A stretch of 64,000 nt of DNA, taken from positions 310,001 through 374,000 of the forward strand of contig NZ_JAPFQN010000002.1 of NCBI RefSeq assembly GCF_026241165.1, read 5' to 3'. The first letter of the stretch is position 1; every line of letters starts with the position of its first letter. Positions 18,729-26,507 of the stretch are shown here, one piece after another. Under the pieces are notes generated by a model. It did no database searches. It was not told where the DNA came from and was given only the letters and a program-made list of their open reading frames with translations. The DNA comes from Mangrovivirga halotolerans (lineage in GTDB: Bacteria > Bacteroidota > Bacteroidia > Cytophagales > Cyclobacteriaceae). Both the position numbers and the translations under genes were made by a program.

Positions 18729-20708
18729 ATGAAATATATTTTTCAACCATTTATCATATTATTATTCAGTTTGACCTTTATTTCAAAAGGTCAAACTGAT
18801 AATATTGACAGCATAAAGTCCCTTTTGGAACAAACCAGTGAAGATACTTCGAAAGTAAACCATCTGATTGGTCTTAGTATTGAATACAGGAATGAAAGTA
18901 AACTCGACAAATCTAAGACGACAGCAAATGAAGCACTTTCTATAAGCAGGGAGATAAACTACCCCAAAGGTGAAGCTCATGCGCTCAAACAGATCGGTAT
19001 GGTCGAGTATTACAAGGGCAAATATAATGCGGTACTGGAAACCTGGACAGAAGCCCATGAAATCTTTGGTGAAATAAATGACCTCGAAGGAATGTCAAAT
19101 ATGGCAAATAATATTGGGGCTATATTTTATAGTATGGGTAACCAGCCAAAAGCCCTTGAATATTATCTGGAATCACTAGGTATTGCAGAAAAACAAAACA
19201 TTCCCACACGAATCGCTACCAGTCTGGCCAATATTGGAGGAGTTTATGGCCAAATGAAAAATTATGAGAAGGCATTGACTTATTATGAACGGATGGATCA
19301 ATATCTCCTGAAATTAGATAACGATCAGCTGACAGCAGGACAATTGATGGGAATTGGAGAAATTTATTATAAGCAAAATAAGTTTAAAGAAGCTCTTGAA
19401 AAGTTTGAGAAATCTCTTTTTCTAAGTGAAAACACATTGGATTATGCATATAACCTGATCATGCTGGGCAAGATTGAAACAGCATTAAACAATGACAAAA
19501 AGGCTATAGAATATCTTTCTCAGGCAAATAAATATGCAATCGAAAATGAATTACAATTAGACCATGTTCAATCTCTTCTTTCACTGGGGGACATTTATAT
19601 TAAAACTGATCCTGACAAAGCCATCGACACGTATCAAAAAGCTCAGGAAATAGCTTTGGACATGGGAATTTCCGGGGAACTGAGAGATGTTTACCTCGGA
19701 TTATATAAAGCATATCAATATAAAGGTAAATATGAAGAAGCACTGGCTTTTCACGAGCAATACTTAGCTCAAAAAGATTCTCTTTTCAATATCGCAACCG
19801 ATGATCGTATCAGGGGACTTCAATTTGAATTTGAACTGGATAAAAAACAAAATCAGATCGGGTTACTGGAAAAAGAAAGAGAAATCGCCCAACTCAATGA
19901 AAAACGCCAAAAAAACCTGACCCTGGCTACAGGAATCGGCGCAGGCTTAATATTCATCATCGCATTAGGAATATTTAACAGGTATCGATTCATTCAGAAA
20001 ACCAATCGACTGATCAGTATTGAGAAAGCCAGATCTGATAATCTTTTACTGAATATTTTACCAAAAGAAACAGCCAATGAGCTTAAACAATACGGTAAAG
20101 TAAAAGCCAAGAGATTTGATGAAGTTACTGTGATGTTTACCGACTTCAAGGGATTCACCTATTACTCTGAAACCCTTTCTCCGGAAGACCTGGTAAAAAG
20201 TGTTGACTATTATTTTGCCGAATTTGATGTGATAATGGAAAAATACGGCATTGAAAAGATCAAAACGATTGGTGATGCATACATGTGTGCTTCAGGAATG
20301 CCATTTCCGGATAATCACAACCCCGAAAATATGGTCCTGGCCGCCATGGAGATTTTGGAAGTGATGAACAATGTAAAAAAAGAACAACCTGATATCTTTC
20401 CTTTTGAGATAAGAATAGGTATTAATACCGGACCGGTAGTTGCTGGAGTGGTAGGTATAAAGAAATTCGCTTATGATATCTGGGGAGACACAGTAAACGT
20501 CGCAGCAAGAATGGAATCATCTTCAACACCGGGAAAAATCAATATTTCAGAAACTACTTATGAGCTGGTCAAAAACAAATTTGAATGTGTCTACCGAGGG
20601 GAAATCGATGTGAAGAATAAAGGGCATTTAAATATGTATTATATAGAGGGAATTAAAAATGAAGAAGAAGAGCAGGTAGATGTTAAACATTCCGGAAAAA
20701 TTTCTTAA
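18729..20708 (+). CDS. TPR sensor-membrane-class III adenylate cyclase
   Basis: A 659-residue receptor-type cyclase. Signal peptide (MKYIFQPFIILLFSLTFISKGQ); periplasmic tetratricopeptide repeats at about 40-350 (for example MANNIGAIFYSMGNQPKALEYY); a coiled coil at about 362-390; one membrane helix at about 395-417; then a cytoplasmic class III nucleotide cyclase domain at about 460-640. Metal-binding Asp are D472 (MFTDFKGF) and D516 (IGDAY). Substrate-selecting residues K512 and D583 match the adenylate cyclase pattern, and the transition-state pair N590/R594 (NVAAR) is intact, so it should be active and ATP-specific, giving cAMP. It starts 5 bases after the protease-like gene and ends 26 bases before the PycTM-like gene. 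TPRs probably sense a periplasmic partner. Confidence 0.93.
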   Translation: MKYIFQPFIILLFSLTFISKGQTDNIDSIKSLLEQTSEDTSKVNHLIGLSIEYRNESKLDKSKTTANEALSISREINYPKGEAHALKQIGMVEYYKGKYNAVLETWTEAHEIFGEINDLEGMSNMANNIGAIFYSMGNQPKALEYYLESLGIAEKQNIPTRIATSLANIGGVYGQMKNYEKALTYYERMDQYLLKLDNDQLTAGQLMGIGEIYYKQNKFKEALEKFEKSLFLSENTLDYAYNLIMLGKIETALNNDKKAIEYLSQANKYAIENELQLDHVQSLLSLGDIYIKTDPDKAIDTYQKAQEIALDMGISGELRDVYLGLYKAYQYKGKYEEALAFHEQYLAQKDSLFNIATDDRIRGLQFEFELDKKQNQIGLLEKEREIAQLNEKRQKNLTLATGIGAGLIFIIALGIFNRYRFIQKTNRLISIEKARSDNLLLNILPKETANELKQYGKVKAKRFDEVTVMFTDFKGFTYYSETLSPEDLVKSVDYYFAEFDVIMEKYGIEKIKTIGDAYMCASGMPFPDNHNPENMVLAAMEILEVMNNVKKEQPDIFPFEIRIGINTGPVVAGVVGIKKFAYDIWGDTVNVAARMESSSTPGKINISETTYELVKNKFECVYRGEIDVKNKGHLNMYYIEGIKNEEEEQVDVKHSGKIS

Positions 20709-20734
20709 ATTAAAGAGGCCACTTAACCTTATAA

Positions 20735-21271
20735 ATGGCAGAAACTGAGAAGAATATAAAATACGGAGACCAGGATCCTCAAAATTACTGGTTACAATTA
20801 GAGCGCCTCGAACGACTGATCAGAGCATCAGAGTTAAAAGCAGGGGTGATATTTTCATTCCACAGTTTGATATTAGGGCTTTTTGTTGATCGACTAGACT
20901 ATTTTCAGGGACTTTTTTCCGAGAGTGTCTTTGTGCTGGTTCTTGCCGGAATGTGGATTTTATTGGTATTAATATCAATTTATTACTGTTTTAGGTGTTT
21001 TATGCCGAGAATGGTATTAAATTATAAGAGTAATGTGTTTTTCTTTCGAGATGCCGTATATGCTTTTGGTGATGTAGATCAGTTTAATAAAAATTATATT
21101 GAAACGTGTGGAGATATCAAAGAACTATGCCTCGAGCTAAGTCAGCAGGTACATATCGAAAGTAAAATCATTGATAAAAAGTTTGAAAGCGTACAATTAT
21201 CAATAAAGTATTTTGCTGTCAGTTTTATTGCACTTATTCTTATATTAGTTTATTGGGTAATATTTCTGTAG
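20735..21271 (+). CDS. PycTM/DUF5706-like membrane effector protein
   Basis: A 178-residue membrane protein. N-terminal amphipathic segment with YWLQLERLERLIRASELKAG leads into TM1 (about 39-56), TM2 follows (about 64-87), then a cytoplasmic region of about 65 residues with a helix (CGDIKELCLELSQQVHIESKIIDKKFE), and a last TM at the C terminus (about 152-176). The pattern of ...RA...KAG just before TM1, two helices, cytosolic linker and terminal helix is that of the Pycsar transmembrane effector family (PycTM, DUF5706), which binds a cyclic nucleotide and damages the inner membrane. It sits 26 bases after a nucleotide cyclase gene and 22 bases before an HD hydrolase gene, which supports the assignment. 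Sequence-level homology has not been checked. Confidence 0.65.
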   Translation: MAETEKNIKYGDQDPQNYWLQLERLERLIRASELKAGVIFSFHSLILGLFVDRLDYFQGLFSESVFVLVLAGMWILLVLISIYYCFRCFMPRMVLNYKSNVFFFRDAVYAFGDVDQFNKNYIETCGDIKELCLELSQQVHIESKIIDKKFESVQLSIKYFAVSFIALILILVYWVIFL

Positions 21272-21293
21272 TTATTATTTAATTTTTTTAATA

Positions 21294-21884
21294 ATGGATG
21301 CATTCGTAAAAGTTAAGGAACATGCATTAGATATTTTAAGAAATAAACTATCTGATAAATTATATTATCATAGTATAGATCATACACTAGGGGTTTACGA
21401 TGTATGCAATGAATATATTGAGCGAGATAAAATCGACCGACATCGGGCCGAATTATTGAGAATAGGTGCCCTCACCCACGATATAGGCTTTACTGTTTCA
21501 AACAAAAACCACGAAGAACATGGGGTAGTGATCACAACTGAAATAATGGAAAAATATGGCTATACCGATGATGAAATTACTTTAGTAGCTGGATTAATCA
21601 TGGCTACTAAAATACCCCAATCGCCTAAAACCGATCTTGAAAGAATTATTTGTGATGCCGACCTGGATTACCTTGGTGGTGATGAGTTTTATGAAATCAG
21701 CAATCAGCTATTTAAGGAATTAAGAGAATTTGGTGTTATTGATTCGATCGATGACTGGAATAAAGCTCAAATTAACTTTTTAGAAAAACATCACTATCAT
21801 ACAGATTTTGCGATCGAGCATAGAGAACCGGAAAAGCAAAAACGATTGACTGAATTAAAACAGGCAGTGATCAATTCAGGATGA
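21294..21884 (+). CDS. HD-domain phosphohydrolase
   Basis: A 196-residue cytoplasmic HD-domain protein. Metal ligands are visible: His in YYHSIDHTLGVYDVC, the HD doublet in GALTHDIGF, His in NHEEHGVV, and Asp in ICDADLDYLGG. HD proteins of this type hydrolyse nucleotide phosphoesters, including cyclic nucleotides. In many Bacteroidota a similar HD domain (with IMATK and CDADLDYLG blocks) is, from memory, fused in one chain to a DUF5706/PycTM domain; here the two are separate adjacent genes in the opposite order. It is the last gene of the run that starts with the protease-like protein and probably limits or resets the cyclase signal. Confidence 0.85.
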   Translation: MDAFVKVKEHALDILRNKLSDKLYYHSIDHTLGVYDVCNEYIERDKIDRHRAELLRIGALTHDIGFTVSNKNHEEHGVVITTEIMEKYGYTDDEITLVAGLIMATKIPQSPKTDLERIICDADLDYLGGDEFYEISNQLFKELREFGVIDSIDDWNKAQINFLEKHHYHTDFAIEHREPEKQKRLTELKQAVINSG

Positions 21885-21893
21885 TGTATTTTC

Positions 21894-22952
21894 CTAGTTT
21901 ATGTCCAAGTGTATTTCTTCCTTTCGACCTGAATCATTATTAATAATTTCAATTCTCAACCTTTTTAATCCCAGTTTCGAGTACTGAGCTTTATTTATAT
22001 AAAAGCCTTCATCAGGTATTTCTTTACCTGTAAACTGAAAGCTTTTAATTACTCTTCGTGAATAAAAATCCCTGACTACAACTGTTACCTCGTCCTTTTT
22101 TCTGATCTTGATTGATGGAACAATATTTACAGACACTTCACGAGGAAGGAGTTCTTCATCGGGTGTTATAAGATATTCCGAAACGATATCTGCCGCTCCG
22201 TTTAAATGCCTTGCTACGACTTTATACTCATAACTAGTATCAAGGCTTATAGTATCAATGAAGCTATAATTTCCTTCTGAATTCCCATAAGCATAATCTT
22301 TTACATTAATAGTTTTGATTAGATCACTTTTAAATCTGGATCCCTTTCTCTGGTAGATTTCAAACTTTTCTACATCAGACCTTATAGAGTCAGGTAAAAG
22401 CCAGTCAAAACTAATTACTCCATCATTATTGGCTGCTTTAAAAGGCAATCTCAGGTATTGATTGACCGGAATGCCTTTGGCTACCTCCCCTACCTGAATA
22501 TTAAACCGGCAAAAGTCATTTAAATATCCGTCGATGAGCACCAGGTAGTCTGTATTCTTATCAAGGTTGTTAAGAGTTAAAAATACATCGTCCTGGTTTC
22601 CGAATGACGCACAGGTGATCAGTTCATATGACTTTTTGTCACAGGGAGTACCTTTGACTACGACCACCTGAACCCCTTTGAGATCCCTGCATTGCTGGTC
22701 TGATACATTTAAAAACAGTTTGCTATGACTACCGGAATTAAATTCAAACCACTGGTCATTGTGATAGATCAGACAGCTTCCGGTCACACTTTGGTCGATG
22801 CAATTAAACTGCACCGTGCAATCATCCGTTTTGGAATGAGCAACCTGGCCTATTTTTAACTTAAGCCTGTCTTCGATATTATCATTACTCACCTGCGCGG
22901 TAAGCGTCGCAGACAGCAATATATAGATGAAGATAACAAAGAGGGATTTCAT
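21894..22952 (-). CDS. secreted protein with fibronectin-III-like region, unknown function
   Basis: A 352-residue exported protein with signal peptide MKSLFVIFIYILLSATLTAQ. The first part (about 25-160) is Cys-containing and beta-rich (TDDCTVQFNCIDQ, GSCLIYHNDQWFEF, SYELITCASFGNQDDV), ending in CRFNIQVGEVAKGIPV. The middle (about 165-265) looks like a fibronectin type III domain (ISFDWLLPDS, YEYKVVARHLNGAADIVSEY). The last 80 residues are another beta domain. There is no T9SS tail and no lipobox. It converges on the HD-domain gene with only 9 bases between stops. I recognise no defined family; it may be a surface or adhesion accessory protein. Confidence 0.7.
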   Translation of the reverse strand: MKSLFVIFIYILLSATLTAQVSNDNIEDRLKLKIGQVAHSKTDDCTVQFNCIDQSVTGSCLIYHNDQWFEFNSGSHSKLFLNVSDQQCRDLKGVQVVVVKGTPCDKKSYELITCASFGNQDDVFLTLNNLDKNTDYLVLIDGYLNDFCRFNIQVGEVAKGIPVNQYLRLPFKAANNDGVISFDWLLPDSIRSDVEKFEIYQRKGSRFKSDLIKTINVKDYAYGNSEGNYSFIDTISLDTSYEYKVVARHLNGAADIVSEYLITPDEELLPREVSVNIVPSIKIRKKDEVTVVVRDFYSRRVIKSFQFTGKEIPDEGFYINKAQYSKLGLKRLRIEIINNDSGRKEEIHLDIN

Positions 22953-22990
22953 GGTTTAAAATTCGGTAATTCGGGTGACAGATGCTAGGG

Positions 22991-23207
22991 CATTTAAAAT
23001 ACTGTACACTGGCGCAATCGTCGCGCTTGTGCCTATACTAATAACCATAAAACTATTCAGAATTTATTACTTATTAATCCGGATCACAGATCCTATGATA
23101 ACAGTTCGACATTACAAATGTCGAACAGCAGCTTTTCTTTATTAAAGTTCTTTCAATTTGTAACTCTGATTAATTTTAATCAGCTGCTCTTCAGGATTTG
23201 AAATCCA
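22991..23207. repeat. REP-like palindrome cluster A
   Basis: This non-coding gap holds a series of short perfect palindromes: GGATCACAGATCC (23081-23093), GTTCGACATTACAAATGTCGAAC without gaps in pairing (23104-23126, 10-bp stem, loop ACA), CTGATTAATTTTAATCAG (23166-23183) and GGATTTGAAATCC (23194-23206). An imperfect inverted repeat starting GGCGCAA lies at 23011-23033. The same unit types recur in clusters B and C, so this is a dispersed repeat family and not gene-specific regulation. Confidence 0.8.
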
Positions 23208-23250
23208 CTCTTTTCTATGAATTTGAAAAACATGAAAAAAATAATTATCC

Positions 23251-23757
23251 TTATTCAATATTCTTTTTCAATACCTTCAATCTACAAGGACCACGACTTC
23301 CCAGGCTATCTACTTCAATAAGATGATTCTTTTTTATATAATACTTATCAAAACCATCATTATCAGTAAAATTGAATTTATTCCAAAATTTAGTTGAAAC
23401 AATTTCTGATATATCTACGGGAGGCATAGAAGGTTGTATAATATTCATTTCCCTCTTCATGTCATAATAAATTTCATTAATCTCATCATTCTTCAAATCA
23501 AGATAGTCCTTACTAAAATAATATGAATAAAGAAAAAGGTATTTATCTTTAATTTTATAGGTACCATATAAATCTTCTCCTGGCGGAAGCCTTTCATCAT
23601 ATTTAAAAGTACCGTCATTGTATAATGTCAGCACTATTGCCGGATCACTTACTGTACGACAATTAGAAACATATGTCTCTCCAAATTCTAAAGTTGATCT
23701 ACATCCGGTTGAACATAAAATTAAAATGATCAATTTGATATTTAAGAATTTAATCAT
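23251..23757 (-). CDS. hypothetical lipoprotein
   Basis: A 168-residue putative lipoprotein with leader MIKFLNIKLIILILCSTGC. The mature part contains VLTLYNDGTFKYDERLPPGEDLYGTYKIKDKYLFLYS, a pattern seen in small beta-sandwich or lipocalin-like secreted proteins that describe 'growth of a value against a text threshold'; no specific family is recognised. The C terminus is basic. It is flanked on both sides by palindromic repeat clusters A and B and has no co-directional neighbour close by. Function unknown. Confidence 0.65.
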   Translation of the reverse strand: MIKFLNIKLIILILCSTGCRSTLEFGETYVSNCRTVSDPAIVLTLYNDGTFKYDERLPPGEDLYGTYKIKDKYLFLYSYYFSKDYLDLKNDEINEIYYDMKREMNIIQPSMPPVDISEIVSTKFWNKFNFTDNDGFDKYYIKKNHLIEVDSLGSRGPCRLKVLKKNIE

Positions 23758-23802
23758 AACCTAGTTCTTAAAAATTAGGATTTTATTAATTAATCCCCCG
23801 CT

Positions 23803-24314
23803 GTTTGGAGTGTTCCGCAGGACAACTTCAAACTTTCTTATGTATTGCAGAGTCTGTGACTCGGGCATTTTATCACAATAATACATTTAAAATTTACTCT
23901 ACTCAAAAGAAAAGCCTATTGGAATTTTATTAATTGAAAATATCAAATAGCGGTCTTTCTTTATGAAGATATTCAAACCAACACATGTAGCACCAATTTC
24001 AGCGTTACAAACGCTGGTCTCAATAACAACCTCGTTGCGCTTCGCTAAACAAGGTCGATGTATCATCTTTCATTTATGTTTCCTACGGAGAAGTCAATCG
24101 TCCTCGTTTGGAACGAGGATGGGTGAGAATGGCGATTGTATCGCCTTCAAATTTATACGGATCACAGATCCTATGATAATAGCTCGACATTGCAAATGTC
24201 GAACAGCAGCTTTTCTTTATTAAAGTTCTTTTAAATTGTAACACAGACTATAAAAAAACAGCTGCTCTTCTGGATTTGCAATCCTGAAGCCTTATCCATG
24301 GATTTGTAATCCAT
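23803..24314. repeat. REP-like palindrome cluster B
   Basis: The 647-base gap between two minus-strand genes is filled with palindromes. From left: a 14+3+14 hairpin with loop GCA and a two-base internal mismatch (23803-23833); GAGTC-TGT-GACTC (23850-23862); CAGCGTT-ACA-AACGCTG (24000-24016); TCCTCGTT-TGG-AACGAGGA (24101-24119); GGCGAT-TGT-ATCGCC (24131-24145); GGATCACAGATCC (24159-24171); TCGACATT-GCA-AATGTCGA (24184-24202); GGATT-TGC-AATCC (24272-24284); ATGGATT-TGT-AATCCAT (24298-24314). Nearly all have exactly three unpaired bases, while the stems differ. No transposase gene accompanies them here. Confidence 0.85.
23955..24134 (+). repeat. 180-bp long repeat, copy 1
   Basis: This block matches 26223-26402 with no gaps and about eight base differences. 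It contains two of the palindromes listed for cluster B and an inverted GTTGCG-CTT-CGC unit. A short open frame starting at ATG 23963 is conserved in both copies only because the DNA is; it runs through the palindromes and I do not consider it coding. Confidence 0.9.
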
Positions 24315-24353
24315 CAACTCCATTCTCCAAATCATTTAATAGTCACCCCACAA

Positions 24354-24383
24354 TAAAAAAACCGGTGAGTATACCCACCGGTT
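24354..24383 (-). terminator. terminator of the BlaI/M56-M23 operon
   Basis: ACCGGTG...CACCGGT forms a stem of at least 7 bp closing a short loop (24361-24382). On the minus strand it is followed by a run of six T residues, so it terminates transcription from the M56-M23 gene, whose stop is about 22 bases upstream. Confidence 0.85.
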
Positions 24384-24404
24384 GTGTTGTTGACCTGAAA
24401 TATT

Positions 24405-25676
24405 TTATAATTTGATAAAATCCTCGGGATCTAATTTTTTTCCGTCTCGTTCTACTTCAAAGTGAAGATGTGGCCCCGTGGATTTCCCTGTATTCCCGAC
24501 TTTACCGATCACATCGCCTTCGCCGACCTCCTCACCTACTTTCACATCAAATTTCTGTAAATGTGCGTACCTGGATATTAAGCCGTCACCGTGGTCAATG
24601 ATTACCAGGTTACCCCAGTTACCTTTCATTTTAGCGTGGATCACTTTACCGGCACCAGAAGCAACTACCGGAGTTCCCTCCTTCGCAGCAATATCAATGC
24701 CCCCATGTACTTTATCTATTCCCTTCTCCGGAATGACCACGTGCTTATTGAATTTTGCTGTCAGCTTATATTCATATCCTTTTTGTATCGGAATAACCTT
24801 GGGCTCTGATCCGATAAAATGAGCAAACGCTGAAACCATAAACGCAAGAGCAGGAACCAATATCAGGTACTTCAATTGCTCTGTTCTTTTACTTTTATTT
24901 TTTGTTATCATTTCAATTCTTTCTTTAATTGTTAAACTGTTAAAGCTGCTTGTAATGCCCGGAGAACTTGTCATAGTTATTGAACTCAGCATTATTTGCA
25001 GGTAGTCAGATTTCCTTACTCCGGATGATATTACCTGTTGATCTGCCTGGTATTCATGCACAGACTTGAGTTGGCTTCGAAAGAGTAAGACAAAAGGATT
25101 AAACCAACTCAGAATGATGAATAATTCGGTAATTGTCAGATCAATGGTATGATACATCCGTATGTGTGCTTTTTCATGTTCCAGGATTGATTCATGACTG
25201 GCCAGATCATAATTCTTTGGAAGAAAAATCATCTTAAAACAAGAAAAAACATACGGAATATCTGTTTGGATTACTTTGTAGCCATTGAAATCCTGGCTTG
25301 AAGATCTTTTAGCAAGCAGAAAAAACCTGGTGATATTATAAATAAATATGAAAGAGAAAATCACCATTCCGCTAAAATAGATCCACAAAGTAATTTCATT
25401 CATATCAATAATTCCCGAACTGACCTTCCCTTCTGTTATGACTTCAGCACCTGCAGATGCAAGACCGATTTCGGAAAAAGGAGAAGCCAAAACACTCTCA
25501 CTAAATCCAAAATTCAATTTTAACTGAGGTATGATCAATGAAACCGGTATTATCGACAGCAAAATGAAACGATTCAGACTATAAAAAGTAAGTCGCCTGA
25601 AAAACACATAATAGATGGTTGTGAGGAGCGAAAATACAATGCTGACCTCTGCGATGTAAACTAAAAATTTATTCAT
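24405..25676 (-). CDS. BlaR1-type M56 metallopeptidase fused to an M23 (LytM) endopeptidase
   Basis: A 423-residue membrane sensor-protease. Four or so hydrophobic segments (about 5-26, 35-52, 95-120 and 178-198) frame a cytoplasmic M56 zinc site HEKAH at 167-171, as in BlaR1/MecR1; another helix is at about 268-288. The extracellular C-terminal part is not the usual penicillin-binding domain but a complete M23 peptidase: H324-x3-D328 (HGGID), H372 (YAHL) and HLH at 403-405. M23 domains cut or bind peptidoglycan cross-links. The gene overlaps blaI by 8 bases, so the pair is a BlaI-BlaR regulatory module likely tuned to cell-wall fragments or wall damage. Confidence 0.9.
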   Translation of the reverse strand: MNKFLVYIAEVSIVFSLLTTIYYVFFRRLTFYSLNRFILLSIIPVSLIIPQLKLNFGFSESVLASPFSEIGLASAGAEVITEGKVSSGIIDMNEITLWIYFSGMVIFSFIFIYNITRFFLLAKRSSSQDFNGYKVIQTDIPYVFSCFKMIFLPKNYDLASHESILEHEKAHIRMYHTIDLTITELFIILSWFNPFVLLFRSQLKSVHEYQADQQVISSGVRKSDYLQIMLSSITMTSSPGITSSFNSLTIKERIEMITKNKSKRTEQLKYLILVPALAFMVSAFAHFIGSEPKVIPIQKGYEYKLTAKFNKHVVIPEKGIDKVHGGIDIAAKEGTPVVASGAGKVIHAKMKGNWGNLVIIDHGDGLISRYAHLQKFDVKVGEEVGEGDVIGKVGNTGKSTGPHLHFEVERDGKKLDPEDFIKL

Positions 25677-26052
25677 CTTTCTTCTTTAACTCATCAATTT
25701 TATTCTCAAGCATTTTCTTTACTTCTTCAAGTTCGTCTACGTCCGCATTTTGCGAATTCGTAAAAAAGGAAGCAAACTGGTTAAACGAGCCATCAAAGAA
25801 GTTCTTGATCACTCCTCCAATATGATTCTTAAAATAGTCTTCCTTTGAAACTTTAGGAAAATATTCATGAACCTTGCCATAGGTATTATATCCAATGAAT
25901 TCTTTTTTCACCAACACCCGCATAACAGTCGAAATCGTTGTGTATGCCGGTTTAGGCTCAGGAAACTCGTCAACGACATCTTTTAAAAATGCCTTTTCCA
26001 GTTTCCAGACAATGTTCATTACTTGTTCTTCTGCCTTTGTTAACTCTTTCAT
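25669..26052 (-). CDS. BlaI/MecI/CopY family transcriptional repressor
   Basis: A 127-residue winged-helix repressor. ATG at 26052 (MKELTKAEEQVMNIVW) is the right start; the longer frame from 26088 adds 12 unlikely residues. The winged helix runs to about residue 75 (KPAYTTISTVMRVLVKKEFIGYNTYGKVHEYFP), and the C-terminal part is a dimerisation helix ending in a Lys/Glu-rich tail. In the family, cognate BlaR-type proteases cleave or trigger cleavage of the repressor. It overlaps the M56-M23 gene by 8 bases and probably represses its own operon. Confidence 0.92.
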   Translation of the reverse strand: MKELTKAEEQVMNIVWKLEKAFLKDVVDEFPEPKPAYTTISTVMRVLVKKEFIGYNTYGKVHEYFPKVSKEDYFKNHIGGVIKNFFDGSFNQFASFFTNSQNADVDELEEVKKMLENKIDELKKKDE

Positions 26053-26169
26053 GACGACAAATGTATTACTATAAAAATAATTATACAACTATATTTACAA
26101 TTATATGATTACTTTTATAGTAACAACTGACTGAAACACCTGAAAAACAGGACCCTAAATAATTTAATC

Positions 26170-26480
26170 CGGATCTCAGATCCGACGATAATCTTTCGAC
26201 ATTTGCAATGTCGAACAGCTGCTTTCCTTTATGGAGATATTCAAACCAACATATGTAGCACCAATTTCAGCGTTACAAACGCTGGTCTCGATAACAACCT
26301 CGTTGCGCTTCGCTAAACAAGGTCGATGCATCATCATTTATTTATGTTTCCTACGGAGAAGTCAATCGTCCTTGTTTGTAACGAGGATGGGTGAGAATGG
26401 CGTTTATAACGACTTATATAATGCCCTGGCGCAAGCATCTCACTTGTGTCTTATTAATAGCCCGACATTGCAAATGTCGA
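26170..26480. repeat. REP-like palindrome cluster C
   Basis: Between the blaI promoter region and the kinase gene lie CGGATC-TCA-GATCCG (26170-26184), TTCGACATT-TGC-AATGTCGAA (26195-26215), CAGCGTT-ACA-AACGCTG (26268-26284), a degenerate CTTGTT-TGT-AACGAG, CGTT-TAT-AACG (about 26401-26411), an imperfect GCGCAAG...CTTGTGT repeat (26428-26450) and CGACATT-GCA-AATGTCG (26463-26479). The cluster ends about 28 bases before the kinase ATG. Unit types and order overlap with clusters A and B. Confidence 0.85.
26223..26402 (+). repeat. 180-bp long repeat, copy 2
   Basis: Ungapped copy of 23955-24134, offset by 2268 bases, with about eight differences. Just at its right boundary the palindrome unit differs between copies (GGCGAT-TGT-ATCGCC in copy 1, CGTT-TAT-AACG here), yet each is self-complementary. 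Confidence 0.9.
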
Positions 26481-26507
26481 TCAGCAGTTTTTTATATTTG
26501 TACTATC

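Noticed and set aside
23963-24223. Open frame of 86 codons conserved between the two 180-bp repeats
   Set aside because: It runs through palindromes, has no recognisable protein features, and is shared only because the DNA block is duplicated; the second copy (26231-26536) continues into unrelated sequence.
22991-24314. CRISPR array or integron-like repeats
   Set aside because: Units are unequal in length, spacing is irregular and stems differ; there are no equal direct repeats with spacers and no cas or integrase gene.
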